From: Ruminiclostridium sp.
GTDB taxonomy: Bacteria; Bacillota; Clostridia; Oscillospirales; Ruminococcaceae
DNA length: 57,308 nt
Direction: 5' to 3'
NCBI GenBank assembly: GCA_017942025.1
Contig: JAGAVH010000019.1
Span: 1-57,308, forward strand
Positions 25,343 through 34,389 of this stretch are shown one piece after another (position 1 is the first letter of the stretch; every line of letters begins with the position of its first letter). Made by a program: the position numbers and the translations under genes. The notes beneath the pieces are model-generated. The model was not told the DNA's origin. It was given only the letters and a program-made list of their open reading frames with translations, and did no database searches.

Positions 25343-26791
25343 ATGAAGGAAATACGCAAAATTCATTTAGGCGAAGCAAAATGCGCTGTTGACCTTGGTG
25401 ACGGCAGTGAAAGAGGAGAATACGTAAATCAGGATTATATTCTGAACAAGCTGGGCAGACCTCACAGAGGTATCAGCCTTATGTACTGCTACTACCCTCT
25501 TGATGAAACCTGGCCTGTAAGAGCAAGACACGCATTTCCCGACAAGGAAATTACCTTCCAGTGGGATTATCCCTACGATGACTATTTCACCTACAAGGGT
25601 GGCATCGGCGGCACCACAGATGACGAACCCTTCACCTGCATGAGAGATGTGCGTCGTCACGGTCAGGATGTTATACTTACCCTTACTATCGATCCTAATG
25701 TATCTGATGAACATCTTATAAAGATTGCGCAGGAAATGAGAACCTTCGGACGTATGCAGATGAGAATCAACCACGAAGCTACAGGTAGCTGGTTCTCCTT
25801 CAATAAGCGTGCTACATATCAGGAGGTAGCTGATTTCTTTGAGCATTGCTGTGAAATCTTCCACAGAGAAGCTCCCAACGTAAAGCTCGTTCTTTGTATC
25901 GGCGGCGTTGAACATCCCGAAAAGGGCGGAGAAATCGAAATGGAAAAGGAATTTGCAAACGCAGTAAGAGCAACGGATATCTGGTCTGTTGACAAGTATA
26001 TGGCTCTTCACTGGGGTTGGCCCTTTGATGTTGCTGAAGAAGGCGGAAACTCCTTCGGCAGAAGCAAGGTAGCTGACACCTATAATCTTACAAAGCTCTC
26101 CGAAAAGCGCTATAAAGAACTTTGCGGCGGCGTAAAGAAGCCTATGGTAATGAGCGAATTCAATGCTGATGGTGACGTTACAGGTCCCTACGAGCAGGCT
26201 GAAATGGTAAAGGAATTCTGTGATATGCTGAAAAACGACGAGGAGCAGGGCTGGTTCAACGGCTTTACCTTCTATCAGTTCAGAGACAGAGGCCGACTCG
26301 GTCTTGAAATCGAAGACCCGAACAATCCCGACTGTGGTTTTGAACAGCCTGTTATGAAGACATATAAAGAAATCATCCACGATGAATACTTCTACCCTGA
26401 AATCAAGTCAGGCGAAGAAGCAGCCTTCCCCGTTCAGCTTCGTTGGGGCGGCTCTGAGGATTCCGACGGTATTGAAATTCCTTTAAGCTTTGAAAAGAAC
26501 CCCACCTTCTGCGAGGTTTATTTTGAAGGCGAAGACGAAAACCTCAACCTTATGATGGAGCTTAACGGCAAGTGGTTCTACAAGGCGCCCGGTGCAAAGG
26601 TAATTGACTTTATGCCTGCCTTCTACGAAAAGCCCTTAGATAGCGCAAAGGAAATGACTCTCAAGATATTTGCGCCTCCCGCAAGCGGCGAAAATACCGA
26701 AGGTGCTACAGAGGACTGGATGCTCAACACCTATACTACTATGAAGAATATGCCTAACATCCGCATCCGTTTTGCGCCTGTATTAAAATAA
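25343..26791 (+). CDS. Glycoside hydrolase-like TIM-barrel protein (GH26/clan A-like)
   Basis: The 482-residue protein lacks a signal peptide. Residues about 40-350 look like a clan-A glycosidase barrel: MRINHEATGSWFSF resembles the acid/base region of GH26 and relatives (His-Glu), and MVMSEFNADGD resembles the nucleophile region at the end of strand 7 (Glu), about 140 residues later. The last 120 residues are beta-rich. This makes a cytoplasmic beta-glycosidase plausible, perhaps acting on imported mannan or xylan oligosaccharides, but the family assignment rests on motif resemblance only. An AAAGGAAA RBS precedes the ATG. It is a single-gene unit. Confidence 0.65.
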   Translation: MKEIRKIHLGEAKCAVDLGDGSERGEYVNQDYILNKLGRPHRGISLMYCYYPLDETWPVRARHAFPDKEITFQWDYPYDDYFTYKGGIGGTTDDEPFTCMRDVRRHGQDVILTLTIDPNVSDEHLIKIAQEMRTFGRMQMRINHEATGSWFSFNKRATYQEVADFFEHCCEIFHREAPNVKLVLCIGGVEHPEKGGEIEMEKEFANAVRATDIWSVDKYMALHWGWPFDVAEEGGNSFGRSKVADTYNLTKLSEKRYKELCGGVKKPMVMSEFNADGDVTGPYEQAEMVKEFCDMLKNDEEQGWFNGFTFYQFRDRGRLGLEIEDPNNPDCGFEQPVMKTYKEIIHDEYFYPEIKSGEEAAFPVQLRWGGSEDSDGIEIPLSFEKNPTFCEVYFEGEDENLNLMMELNGKWFYKAPGAKVIDFMPAFYEKPLDSAKEMTLKIFAPPASGENTEGATEDWMLNTYTTMKNMPNIRIRFAPVLK

Positions 26792-26928
26792 TATATGTTA
26801 TGGGAACTTGTTCCCATAAAGCAACCGATAGGTTGCAAGTGCGAAGCACAAACATATATAACAAGGTTCTCTCAGCCGTCGAAATCTATGATTTCGGTAA
26901 CGGCGTGAGGTTCTTATAACATATATTA
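26789..26928. repeat. MITE-like or structured element of 140 bp with 13-bp terminal inverted repeats
   Basis: Perfect inverted repeats TAATATATGTTAT (26789-26801) and ATAACATATATTA (26916-26928) enclose several small hairpins: GGGAAC/GTTCCC, GCAACC/GGTTGC, GTGC/GCAC, CGAAATC/GATTTCG and GCCG/CGGC. An ACATATATAAC stretch repeats the end motif in the middle. The left end starts in the stop codon of the glycosidase-like gene. It could be a non-autonomous transposon, a repeat family, or a multi-hairpin RNA. Confidence 0.55.
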
Positions 26929-26935
26929 TATCTTC

Positions 26936-26975
26936 GGGACAACCCTTTTATTATACGGGTTGTCCTGTTTAATTT
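26936..26975 (+). terminator. Terminator after the 140-bp element
   Basis: GGACAACCC and GGGTTGTCC form a perfect 9-bp stem followed by TGTTTAATTTC. It probably ends transcription from the glycosidase-like gene. The remaining bases up to the DegV promoter are A+T rich and show nothing else. Confidence 0.7.
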
Positions 26976-27060
26976 CTTTATTCTGCATATAATACCTTAT
27001 AAACTTTATTTACAACACACAATAAGTTAAAAATAATCAATTAACTTTATAAACTTTCTC

Positions 27061-27089
27061 TTGACACAGAAAAAAATTAGGTATATAAT
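27061..27089 (+). promoter_or_regulatory. degV-type gene promoter
   Basis: TTGACA (27061-27066), 17 bp, TATAAT (27084-27089): a full consensus promoter 37 bp before the start. Confidence 0.85.
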
Positions 27090-27125
27090 TATTTATATGG
27101 ATTTTGCGGAAAGGAAAGCAATTCA

Positions 27126-28019
27126 ATGAGTAACGAATATGTAATCGCAACTGATTCTACCACAGATATGGGCAAGGAATATTATGAAAAAAACAATATA
27201 TCATATATAGGTATGCACTATACTATAAATGATACAGAACATGTCCAATACAGCGAAAACGATCTTGAAATAAAAGAATTCTATGACAAGGTCAGATCAG
27301 GCAGTATGCCAAAGACCTCACAGGTAGCATACGACGATCTTATAAGTCTTTTCAGATCTATCACAAACGAAGGAAAGGATATCTTCTATCTTTGCTTCTC
27401 TTCAGCATTAAGCGGCTCTTATCAGACAGCGCTACTTGCCGCAAAGGATCTTATGGAAGAAAACCCCGACAGAAAGATCTCCGTTGTAGACTCTGTTTCT
27501 GCCAGCGGCGGTGAGGGACTTCTCCTTAATTTATGTGTTACAAAGCGCAATCAGGGTGCAACACTTGATGAGCTTACAGAATATGCAGAAAGAATAAAAC
27601 ACAACACCTGCCACCTTTTCACAGTTGATGATCTCAATCACCTGCACAGGGGCGGAAGAGTTTCAAAGCTCTCTGCGGTTGTAGGTGGTATGCTCGGAAT
27701 AAAGCCGATACTTTACGTAAGCGACACAGGTCATCTTATTCCCTACGCAAAGATAAGAGGCAGAAAGCAGTCTCTTGACTCTATGGCAAAGCAGATGAAG
27801 GAAAAATATTTACCCGGACAGAACGAGGAAATATACATCTGCGACGGTGACGCCCGCAAGGATTCCGAATATCTTGGCGAGCAGATAAAGAAAATGATGC
27901 CCGACGTCAAGAGAGTACGCTACGGAAACGTAGGTGCGGTTATCGGAACACATTCAGGTCCCGGTACAGTAGCATTATTCTTTGTCGGTAAGGACAGAAT
28001 CCCTACAGACGTCAAGTAA
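27126..28019 (+). CDS. DegV family fatty acid-binding protein
   Basis: The 297-residue protein belongs to DegV (FakB-like), which holds a single fatty acid for phosphorylation by FakA kinase or for transport in the cell. Evidence: N-terminal IATDSTTDMG, the TSQVAYDD segment (Thr-Ser-Gln), the SSALSGSYQTA loop, DSVSASGGEGLL, and a late RYGNVGAVIGTHSGPGTVALFF that binds the carboxylate. Length is typical. It is monocistronic, with a consensus promoter and a terminator right after it. No fakA is nearby. Confidence 0.92.
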   Translation: MSNEYVIATDSTTDMGKEYYEKNNISYIGMHYTINDTEHVQYSENDLEIKEFYDKVRSGSMPKTSQVAYDDLISLFRSITNEGKDIFYLCFSSALSGSYQTALLAAKDLMEENPDRKISVVDSVSASGGEGLLLNLCVTKRNQGATLDELTEYAERIKHNTCHLFTVDDLNHLHRGGRVSKLSAVVGGMLGIKPILYVSDTGHLIPYAKIRGRKQSLDSMAKQMKEKYLPGQNEEIYICDGDARKDSEYLGEQIKKMMPDVKRVRYGNVGAVIGTHSGPGTVALFFVGKDRIPTDVK

Positions 28020-28029
28020 TATAACGATT

Positions 28030-28060
28030 GAGGAAGACGGAAAACGCCTTCCTCATTTTA
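28030..28060 (+). terminator. Terminator after the degV-type gene
   Basis: GAGGAAG (28030-28036) and CTTCCTC (28048-28054) with an 11-nt loop, followed by ATTTTAAT. The next 175 bp are A+T rich without features. Confidence 0.6.
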
Positions 28061-28236
28061 ATAGTTGGCATAAATCTGTAAATGGAAATTCAGTCAATAT
28101 AGCAGATACTGAAACGATTTTCATACTTTTATAAATTCTTTACAAATACAAAGGAAATGTTTTTGTTATTTTGTCTAAATTATTGCAACTTTATTTGTTT
28201 GTTTTGTGGAAAAAGGTAAATAAAATGTAATAATGT

Positions 28237-28265
28237 TTGACTTTTTTTTCAAAATGTGATATTAT
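28237..28265 (+). promoter_or_regulatory. Chemoreceptor gene promoter
   Basis: TTGACT (28237-28242), 17 bp, TATTAT (28260-28265). It is a housekeeping-type promoter and not a motility sigma (sigma-D/28) site. Confidence 0.65.
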
Positions 28266-28313
28266 TATTTTATGAAATTTATTTAAAATTCCTAAATTTA
28301 CGGGGTACTTTTT

Positions 28314-30851
28314 ATGGCAAAAAATAAAAATTCAAACCAGAAAAGAACGACACTTACCGGACGAATATTCAAATGGATGTGTGCCACGGTAGGCGCTTCG
28401 CTGTTTATCGTCAGCGCGCTGAATATCGGAATGAGCTACAGCTTCCTGAATGATGCACTGGTAAGCGAACTGTCAGAGGTGTCAAACCTTTCGTCAAACA
28501 TTGTATCAAACCAGATAACCACGCTTAAGAATGCGGTTACACAGTTTACACTTGACGCAAGCTTCGTTGACATATGGGATACTGAAGCGGCTACTGCAAA
28601 GTGCGGTGCTATCAAGCAGGAATATCCTATGTACATAAATGTTGACGTTATTACAAAGCTCAAGGAAAGCGTAAACTCCGACTCGAGAGTGGATTACACA
28701 ACAAATCAGAATTTCCTTAACGCTCTTGAAAACGATATGATGGTAATCACCGATCCTTATTACGTAGAGCATAAGGAAACAATGGCAATAGATATCTACG
28801 CACCAATTCACACAATGGATATCACAAAGTCTGTTCTTGGTGTTCTTTACCTTCAGGTCGACGTAAACTATTTCTCTGACGTAGTTTCGAAGATTCATAT
28901 TGGTCAGACAGGTTACGCATTCGTAGTTGATAAGAATGGTTTTGTTATCGGTTCAAACAACCCCGAAAACGTAAAGAATCAGTTAAATTACGTTACAAGC
29001 CAGCCTGACACTCCTTTAGCAAACGCTATAACAGCTGCAACAAGAGGCGGCGAAGGTTTTGCTAATGTTACCATCGAGGGTGCAGGAAAATATATCTACT
29101 ACTCATCTGTTCCTGATTCTAACGGTTGGGCATGCATCATGGTTGCTAACCCCGCAGAACATACAAGCGCAATTTACACATCGGTTCTTGTCGGTGCTAT
29201 TGCGGCGATTGTATGCTTTGCAATTACAGTTATCATCATCCTCAAGGTTGTTAAGACTATTATCAAGCCTGTTGAGCTTTGCTCCAAGCAGATTGTCAAC
29301 CTCTCAGAAGGTAACCTTCACCAGAGACCTCTTGATTTTGGCAAGGGTGTCAGCAAGGAAATTGCAGAACTCAGCGAAAGTACAAACCAGATTGCTACAA
29401 ATATGAACGCGGTTATAGGCGACCTTATCAATATGCTCGGTGCATTTGGCAACGGCGACCTTACATATAAACCCGCTGACGTGTATATAGGCGACTTCTC
29501 TCCCCTCTACGATGCTTATGAAAGAATCCATCTGTCACTCAACAACACAATGGATAACATCAATAAAGCTGGTAAGCAGGTTTCGGACGGTGCTTCTCAG
29601 GTTGCGTCCGCCGCTAATAACCTTTCAGAAGGCGCTACAAAGCAGGCGGCTTCCATCGAAGAGCTTTCAGCCTCCATTACGGAAATTACCGATAAGGTAA
29701 ACAGAAACGCTGCAAGAGCGAACAACGCTGCTGAAAACTCCGAAACAGCTACAAGACTTGTAGAATCCGGTAACAAACAGATGAAGGTACTGCTTGAAGC
29801 AATGACCGAAATCAACGATACATCAACAGAAATTGCAAAGATTATCAGAACAATCGACGATATCTCCTTCCAGACAAACATTCTTGCTCTCAATGCTGCT
29901 GTAGAAGCCGCAAGAGCAGGTGAAGCAGGTAAGGGCTTCGCAGTAGTTGCAGACGAAGTAAGAAACCTTGCAGGTAAGGTAGCCCAGGCGGCAAGCGATA
30001 CAACAGTACTTATCAACAACTCCATTGACGCTGTTGATAACGGTACAAAGATTGCAGACGAAACTGCCAAGACTCTTGATAAGATTGTCCAGACTACAAC
30101 AGATACAACAGCACTCGTAAACGACATTTCTACCGCATCAATCGAGCAGGCTGAATCCCTTCAGCAGGTTACAGTCGGCGTAGATCAGATTTCTTCCGTA
30201 GTTCAGACAAACTCTGCTACAAGCGAAGAGTGTGCCGCATCCGCAGAAGAGCTTTCATCTCAGGCAAGCATCCTCGACAGCATGGTTGCAAAGTTCAAGC
30301 TGGATAAGGAGCTTCTGGATTCTCCCGACAGATTCACAGCTCTTGAGGCTCTTGAAAGGGGCGAAACAATTTATATTGTAAGAAACACTCCAGCAGAAGC
30401 TGATTCTGATACTGAAACAGATGTAGAAACAGATGTAGAAGCAGATGTAGAAGCAGTTGAAGAAGCTGTAACTGACGAACGAGTTTCCCCTGCAGACGCT
30501 AAGAAAGCAGCGAAGGAAAAGGCTAAAAAAGAAAAAGCGGAAAAGAAAGCCAAAGCTAAAGCCGAAAAGGAAAATGCCAAGGCTAAAGCCGCAGAAGAAA
30601 AAGCAAAGCAGAAGGCTGAAAAAGAAGTACAAGCAACAGTCGAAGCGGTAACTGAAACAGTAGAAGAGGTTGCTGAAGCAGTTACAGAGACTACAGAAGT
30701 TAAGGCTGAAGAAAAGCCTACAGAAGCTACAGAAAATACTGAAGTAAAGGAAGAAAAGGCTGAAGCTCCCGTAGAGAAAAAGCCCGTAAAGAAGTCAAGA
30801 TTCAATAAATTCAATTCAGACTTCAACGAAGACCCTAACGACAAGTATTAA
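28314..30851 (+). CDS. Methyl-accepting chemotaxis protein with a charged C-terminal extension
   Basis: The 845-residue receptor has a TM helix (about 18-38), an extracellular dCache-type sensor (about 45-280; YVFVVDKNG-like [16 protein letters not shown]), a second TM (about 287-309), a HAMP domain and a signalling coiled coil with the conserved tip [39 protein letters not shown]. After the normal end (about 680) it carries roughly 155 extra residues: Asp/Val/Glu-rich, then Lys/Ala/Glu-rich ([16 protein letters not shown]), then Thr/Glu/Val-rich, ending [19 protein letters not shown]. No CheW-binding pentapeptide is obvious. No chemotaxis or flagellar genes are nearby. Confidence 0.92.
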   Translation: MAKNKNSNQKRTTLTGRIFKWMCATVGASLFIVSALNIGMSYSFLNDALVSELSEVSNLSSNIVSNQITTLKNAVTQFTLDASFVDIWDTEAATAKCGAIKQEYPMYINVDVITKLKESVNSDSRVDYTTNQNFLNALENDMMVITDPYYVEHKETMAIDIYAPIHTMDITKSVLGVLYLQVDVNYFSDVVSKIHIGQTGYAFVVDKNGFVIGSNNPENVKNQLNYVTSQPDTPLANAITAATRGGEGFANVTIEGAGKYIYYSSVPDSNGWACIMVANPAEHTSAIYTSVLVGAIAAIVCFAITVIIILKVVKTIIKPVELCSKQIVNLSEGNLHQRPLDFGKGVSKEIAELSESTNQIATNMNAVIGDLINMLGAFGNGDLTYKPADVYIGDFSPLYDAYERIHLSLNNTMDNINKAGKQVSDGASQVASAANNLSEGATKQAASIEELSASITEITDKVNRNAARANNAAENSETATRLVESGNKQMKVLLEAMTEINDTSTEIAKIIRTIDDISFQTNILALNAAVEAARAGEAGKGFAVVADEVRNLAGKVAQAASDTTVLINNSIDAVDNGTKIADETAKTLDKIVQTTTDTTALVNDISTASIEQAESLQQVTVGVDQISSVVQTNSATSEECAASAEELSSQASILDSMVAKFKLDKELLDSPDRFTALEALERGETIYIVRNTPAEADSDTETDVETDVEADVEAVEEAVTDERVSPADAKKAAKEKAKKEKAEKKAKAKAEKENAKAKAAEEKAKQKAEKEVQATVEAVTETVEEVAEAVTETTEVKAEEKPTEATENTEVKEEKAEAPVEKKPVKKSRFNKFNSDFNEDPNDKY

Positions 30852-30861
30852 TATCTGAATC

Positions 30862-30895
30862 AAACCCCTTCGTAAAGCAATTTATGAAGGGGTTT
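30862..30895 (+). terminator. Hairpin terminator after the chemoreceptor gene
   Basis: AAACCCCTTCGTAAA and TTTATGAAGGGGTTT form a 15-bp stem just after the stop. The T run after it is poor, but the stem is strong. Confidence 0.55.
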
Positions 30896-30954
30896 AAGTA
30901 TAAAAATTCACAACAAAGCAAAACTAATATTACAGAAAAGAAAGAGGATAAACT

Positions 30955-31995
30955 ATGGAAAAGATAAAAATTGCATTCTACGATACAAAGCCCTATGACA
31001 AGGCTTCCTTTGATGCGGTAAACGAGAATTATGAGATTGAATACATTGAATCAAAGCTGAACTCCAGAACTGCCGTACTTGCCGAAGGCTGTGAAGCGGT
31101 ATGTGCCTTTGTTAATGACAACATTGACAAAAAGACTATAGACAGACTTTATGACAAGGGCGTAAAAATCATTGCGATGAGATGTGCCGGCTATAGTAAC
31201 GTAGATTTCAAAGCGGCTTACGGAAAAATAAACATAGTAAGAGTACCTGCCTACTCACCTCACGCAGTTGCCGAGCACGCTATGGCTCTACTGCTGGCAA
31301 TAAACAGAAAGGTGCATAAAGCGTTTATCAGGACAAAGGATTTCAATTTCAACATTGCAGGTCTTACAGGTATTGATTTATATGGCAAGACCGCAGGTGT
31401 AATCGGTACAGGTAAGATAGGCAGAGCCTTTATAAATATCTGCAAGGGACTTGGAATGAAGGTTATAGCCTATGACCCCTTCCCTGCCAAGGACGCTGAT
31501 TTTGAATATGCAGACCTTGATACTATCTACAGGACTGCTGACGTTATATCCCTGCACTGCCCTCTCACCGATGATAATAACCGTATGATAAACGCAGACG
31601 CCTTTTCAAAGATGAAGAAGGGTGTATTCCTGGTAAACACCTCCCGTGGTGCATTGATAGATTCTCACGCTCTTCTTGACGCACTGAACAACGGAATCGT
31701 AAGAGGTGCGGGACTTGACGTATACGAGGAAGAGGGAGATTTCTTCTTTGAGGACTTCTCAAACACCATTATACACGATGATGTACTGGCGCTTCTTATT
31801 TCAAAGCCGAACGTTATTCTGACCTCACATCAGGCATTTTTAACCGAAGAGGCATTATCAGGCATCGCAACAACCACGCTGGATAATCTTGACAAATTCT
31901 TCAATAACGGTGAATTAGTAAACGAAATCTGCTATCAATGTGACGCCGGCAGAATTGCCGAATGCAGAAAAAGCCGCAAAGGTCGCTGCTTCTGA
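30955..31995 (+). CDS. D-lactate dehydrogenase-like 2-hydroxyacid dehydrogenase
   Basis: The 346-residue NAD enzyme belongs to the D-isomer-specific 2-hydroxyacid dehydrogenases; D-lactate dehydrogenase is the best fit (fermentative pyruvate reduction). Motifs: RCAGYSNVD, NAD loop VIGTGKIGRAF, NTSRGALID (catalytic Arg), GLDVYEEE (Glu), and ILTSHQAFLTEEAL (catalytic His). It ends with a Cys- and basic-rich tail (CYQCDAGRIAECRKSRKGRC), longer than usual, running right up to the tandem repeat cluster. RBS AAAGAGG. I cannot separate lactate from other 2-oxoacids by sequence alone. Confidence 0.88.
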   Translation: MEKIKIAFYDTKPYDKASFDAVNENYEIEYIESKLNSRTAVLAEGCEAVCAFVNDNIDKKTIDRLYDKGVKIIAMRCAGYSNVDFKAAYGKINIVRVPAYSPHAVAEHAMALLLAINRKVHKAFIRTKDFNFNIAGLTGIDLYGKTAGVIGTGKIGRAFINICKGLGMKVIAYDPFPAKDADFEYADLDTIYRTADVISLHCPLTDDNNRMINADAFSKMKKGVFLVNTSRGALIDSHALLDALNNGIVRGAGLDVYEEEGDFFFEDFSNTIIHDDVLALLISKPNVILTSHQAFLTEEALSGIATTTLDNLDKFFNNGELVNEICYQCDAGRIAECRKSRKGRCF

Positions 31996-32340
31996 GGGGC
32001 GTGACGCCCCTTTCAACTCCGCCTTTGCGGCGTGTCGCCGCTGACCGTTCCCACCTTTTTATAGAAAGCGAATATACGCAGATAGCGGGACGGCGGGGGC
32101 AAACGTATCAGTTTGACTCACATTTTGTCTTAGGGCGTGACGTCGCTGACCGTTCCCGCCTTTTTATAGAAAGCGATATATAAAGATAGCGGGACGGCCG
32201 GGGGCAAACGCGTGGCGTTTGAGCCGAATTATGTCTTTGGGGCGTGTCGCTTCTGGCAGTTCCGCCTTTTTTCAGAAAGCGAATATACACAGATAGCGGG
32301 ACGGCGGGGGCAAACGCGTGGCGTTTGAGCCAGATTTATA
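31996..32340. repeat. Three tandem copies of a G+C-rich hairpin repeat (about 105 bp each)
   Basis: After a GGGGCG-TGA-CGCCCC hairpin and GCGGCG-TGT-CGCCGC, three imperfect direct repeats follow (about 32030-32132, 32133-32238, 32240-32340). Each contains CCGTTCCCGC ... GCGGGACGG around an A+T-rich centre (GAAAGCGATATATAA type), then GGGGGCAAACGC-GTG-GCGTTTGAGCC. The last hairpin is perfect in copies 2 and 3 and reduced to CAAAC/GTTTG in copy 1. Open frames here are by-products of the repeats. The base composition stands out from the A+T-rich surroundings. Confidence 0.8.
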
Positions 32341-32353
32341 GTTAAGATAACAA

Positions 32354-32388
32354 AAATCCAGAGAAGAAATTAAATCTTCTCTGGATTT
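32354..32388. terminator. Bidirectional terminator between the repeats and galM
   Basis: AAATCCAGAGAAGA (32354-32367) pairs with TCTTCTCTGGATTT (32375-32388); T runs follow on both strands. Confidence 0.8.
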
Positions 32389-32418
32389 GCTTTTGTAAAC
32401 TATTTTACGGATTATCTC

Positions 32419-33456
32419 TTACTTATTTGAAAACTTATAGATAGTTGTGAACTTGTACTGTTCGCCTGCCTTATATACGCAGGAAGGCTTAAACTGGGGC
32501 TTGTTGGGTGTATCGGGACAATACTGGCTTTCAAGACAGAAGCCCTGGTACTTACCTATTGTGCTACCGTTCTTACCCTTTTCACCGCTGAGTCCGATAC
32601 CGATATAAAGCTGGATAGCAGGCTTATCTGTATAGGTTGTCATAACTCTGCCTGATGTAGGCTCGTAAGCTTCTGCAGCCTTTCTCATTTCGATAGTTTC
32701 GCCTAAAATAAAGTTATGGTCATAGCCGTCGGGGAGTCTGCCGTTATCCATATCCGTTCTTATCTTCTTGGCTACTGTAAAATCAAAGGGAGTGCCCTTT
32801 ACATCTGCCTTTTCGCCTGTGGGAATAAGGAGAGCGTCAACGGGAGTGTACTTATCAGCGTAGAGTGTGATTTCGTGATCAAGAATCTTATCAGCGTCGT
32901 AGCCTGCAAGGTTGAAGTAAGCGTGGTTTGTGAAGTTCATTATAGTATCCTTATCACTTACCGCACTATATGCGATTTCGAGAGCGTCCTCTGTTAACGT
33001 ATAAGTAACATCTACAACTGCTGTACCGGGATAGTTTTCTTCACCGTCAACACTTGTATAGGTGAAAGTTACGTAAGGATTTTCGTTTTCGCCTAAATCC
33101 TTTATATCCCATACCTTCTTGTTGAAGCCTACGTTACCGCCGTGAAGGTGGTTTACATCGTTATCATTGGGAGCGATGTTTATTACTTCGCCGTTTAAAG
33201 TAAACTTTGCGCCGCCGATACGGTTTGCATATCTGCCGACTAAAGCGCCCTGGCAGGAGCCGCCGTTTACGTAGCCGTCAAGATCGTCGTAGCCGAGTAC
33301 CACGTCTGCCACGTTGCCATTCTTATCGGGAACAAGAAGATTTACTATTGCACCGCCGTAGCTTGTGAAAGAAGCGGTCATATTCTTATTTTTAAGTGTT
33401 ACAAGGTAGCAATCCTTACCATCGTAGCTACCCCAGAGAATTTTTTCTGTGCTCAT
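32419..33456 (-). CDS. galM: Aldose 1-epimerase (galactose mutarotase)
   Basis: The 345-residue enzyme interconverts alpha and beta anomers of aldoses. Visible: DVVLGYDDLDGYV, GRYANRIGGAKFTLNG, HLHGGNVGFNKKVWD (substrate His), TNHAYFNLAG (catalytic His), PDGYDHNFIL and GFCLESQYCPDTPN (catalytic Glu). Length is typical of the family. It fits with sugar release by the esterases and glycosidases nearby. It is a single gene with a clear promoter. Confidence 0.93.
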   Translation of the reverse strand: MSTEKILWGSYDGKDCYLVTLKNKNMTASFTSYGGAIVNLLVPDKNGNVADVVLGYDDLDGYVNGGSCQGALVGRYANRIGGAKFTLNGEVINIAPNDNDVNHLHGGNVGFNKKVWDIKDLGENENPYVTFTYTSVDGEENYPGTAVVDVTYTLTEDALEIAYSAVSDKDTIMNFTNHAYFNLAGYDADKILDHEITLYADKYTPVDALLIPTGEKADVKGTPFDFTVAKKIRTDMDNGRLPDGYDHNFILGETIEMRKAAEAYEPTSGRVMTTYTDKPAIQLYIGIGLSGEKGKNGSTIGKYQGFCLESQYCPDTPNKPQFKPSCVYKAGEQYKFTTIYKFSNK

Positions 33457-33504
33457 TTTTTACACCTTCCAAATTATGATTTTTCAGGTCACGCCTGTAT
33501 ATTT

Positions 33505-33533
33505 ATTGTATCATAAACTAAGCTTAAAGTAAA
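33505..33533 (-). promoter_or_regulatory. galM promoter
   Basis: On the minus strand TTTACT (33528-33533), 17 bp, TACAAT (33505-33510), 50 bp before the start codon. Confidence 0.6.
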
Positions 33534-33553
33534 TAGTTTTAAAGAATAAAAGC

Positions 33554-34303
33554 CTATTTTTTATTGTATTTGTACTTGGCTACAAGCGTTTTTTCTACAT
33601 CGTTGTCAGACATATCAGAAAAAAGCTCCCGAGTATAATCATAGCCTTCATAACCAAGGCAGGTTTCGAGCATAAAAAGATATATGCCAATGTCAATTCT
33701 GTTATAGTACATAACCTTATCAGTGGGCATAATACCCCTTTTACCAGGCTTTTTATATCTATAGACAGTAAGTACTTTCCCGTTATTTTCGGTTATCCAG
33801 GGCTGAGTATTGCAGGCACTGGGAGTAAATCTTACTATTTCAGCTATACCCATTGTATTTCCCTGCCATATCTCCTCTACAGACTTTCTTTTTGATTTAA
33901 ACATATCCTTTCTGAATTTATTCGCAGGCATTTTCGCTATTGCAATCATAATAACAAAATCAAGTCCGTTTTTCTGCATAGCAGGAGCTTTGCCTATCCC
34001 AAACCATAAAGCTCCTATATTTACGCTTGAAAGATATAAATCTATCTGCTCGCCTATATAACCTATATTCTGTAAATAGCCATCCTTCTTCTCACTATAG
34101 AACATCACGCAGTATTCTGCACCTCTTTTGCAGGTGGTATCGGATTCCTTTACCACTTCTATTTCTGTTCTTATGCTGTCGTCAAGTGGTTTTACATCGG
34201 TTATGAATTCCTTTAGTGCAATAAGCTCCTGCTCAGACACAGTTTCAGTTCCTCTGAAAATGTGAAATGATTTACGCTTAAAAATCTGCTTGTAATAGTC
34301 CAT
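33554..34303 (-). CDS. Nitroreductase-family protein
   Basis: The 249-residue protein matches the nitroreductase fold seen in the putative TM nitroreductase group: an N-terminal RKSFHIF segment, YLQNIGYIGEQIDLYLSSVNIGALWFGIGKA in the middle, and FTPSACNTQPWITENNG near residue 160, where FMN-binding residues would lie. These enzymes use FMN and NAD(P)H to reduce quinones, nitro compounds or flavins; the natural substrate is unknown. A consensus promoter precedes it and the gene is monocistronic. Confidence 0.8.
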   Translation of the reverse strand: MDYYKQIFKRKSFHIFRGTETVSEQELIALKEFITDVKPLDDSIRTEIEVVKESDTTCKRGAEYCVMFYSEKKDGYLQNIGYIGEQIDLYLSSVNIGALWFGIGKAPAMQKNGLDFVIMIAIAKMPANKFRKDMFKSKRKSVEEIWQGNTMGIAEIVRFTPSACNTQPWITENNGKVLTVYRYKKPGKRGIMPTDKVMYYNRIDIGIYLFMLETCLGYEGYDYTRELFSDMSDNDVEKTLVAKYKYNKK

Positions 34304-34329
34304 ATTTACCTCTTAATGTTTTTTCTGTA

Positions 34330-34358
34330 ATTTTACCACAACAAATTTTTAATGTCAA
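34330..34358 (-). promoter_or_regulatory. Nitroreductase gene promoter
   Basis: On the minus strand TTGACA (34353-34358), 17 bp, TAAAAT (34330-34335). Confidence 0.75.
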
Positions 34359-34362
34359 CAAA

Positions 34363-34387
34363 AATATCCGCTAAAAAGCGGATATCA
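34363..34387 (-). terminator. Terminator after the DUF3781 gene
   Basis: ATATCCGC and GCGGATAT form an 8-bp stem around TTTTTA, followed on the minus strand by TTTTTG, directly after the DUF3781 stop codon. It overlaps the beginning of the next promoter. Confidence 0.75.
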
Positions 34388-34389
34388 TA

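Noticed and set aside
25367-26380. Long open frame (337 codons) on the opposite strand of the glycosidase-like gene
   Set aside because: It is antisense to a gene with clear motifs, promoter and RBS, has no RBS of its own, and its protein looks like translated codon bias.
30255-30844. Antisense frames opposite the charged end of the chemoreceptor
   Set aside because: They are Phe/Ser/Ala-rich mirror images of the Lys/Ala/Glu tail with no start signals.
32030-32340. CRISPR array or coding genes in the tandem repeats
   Set aside because: Units are about 105 bp with no unique spacers of equal length, and the small frames there differ between strands and arise from the repeats.
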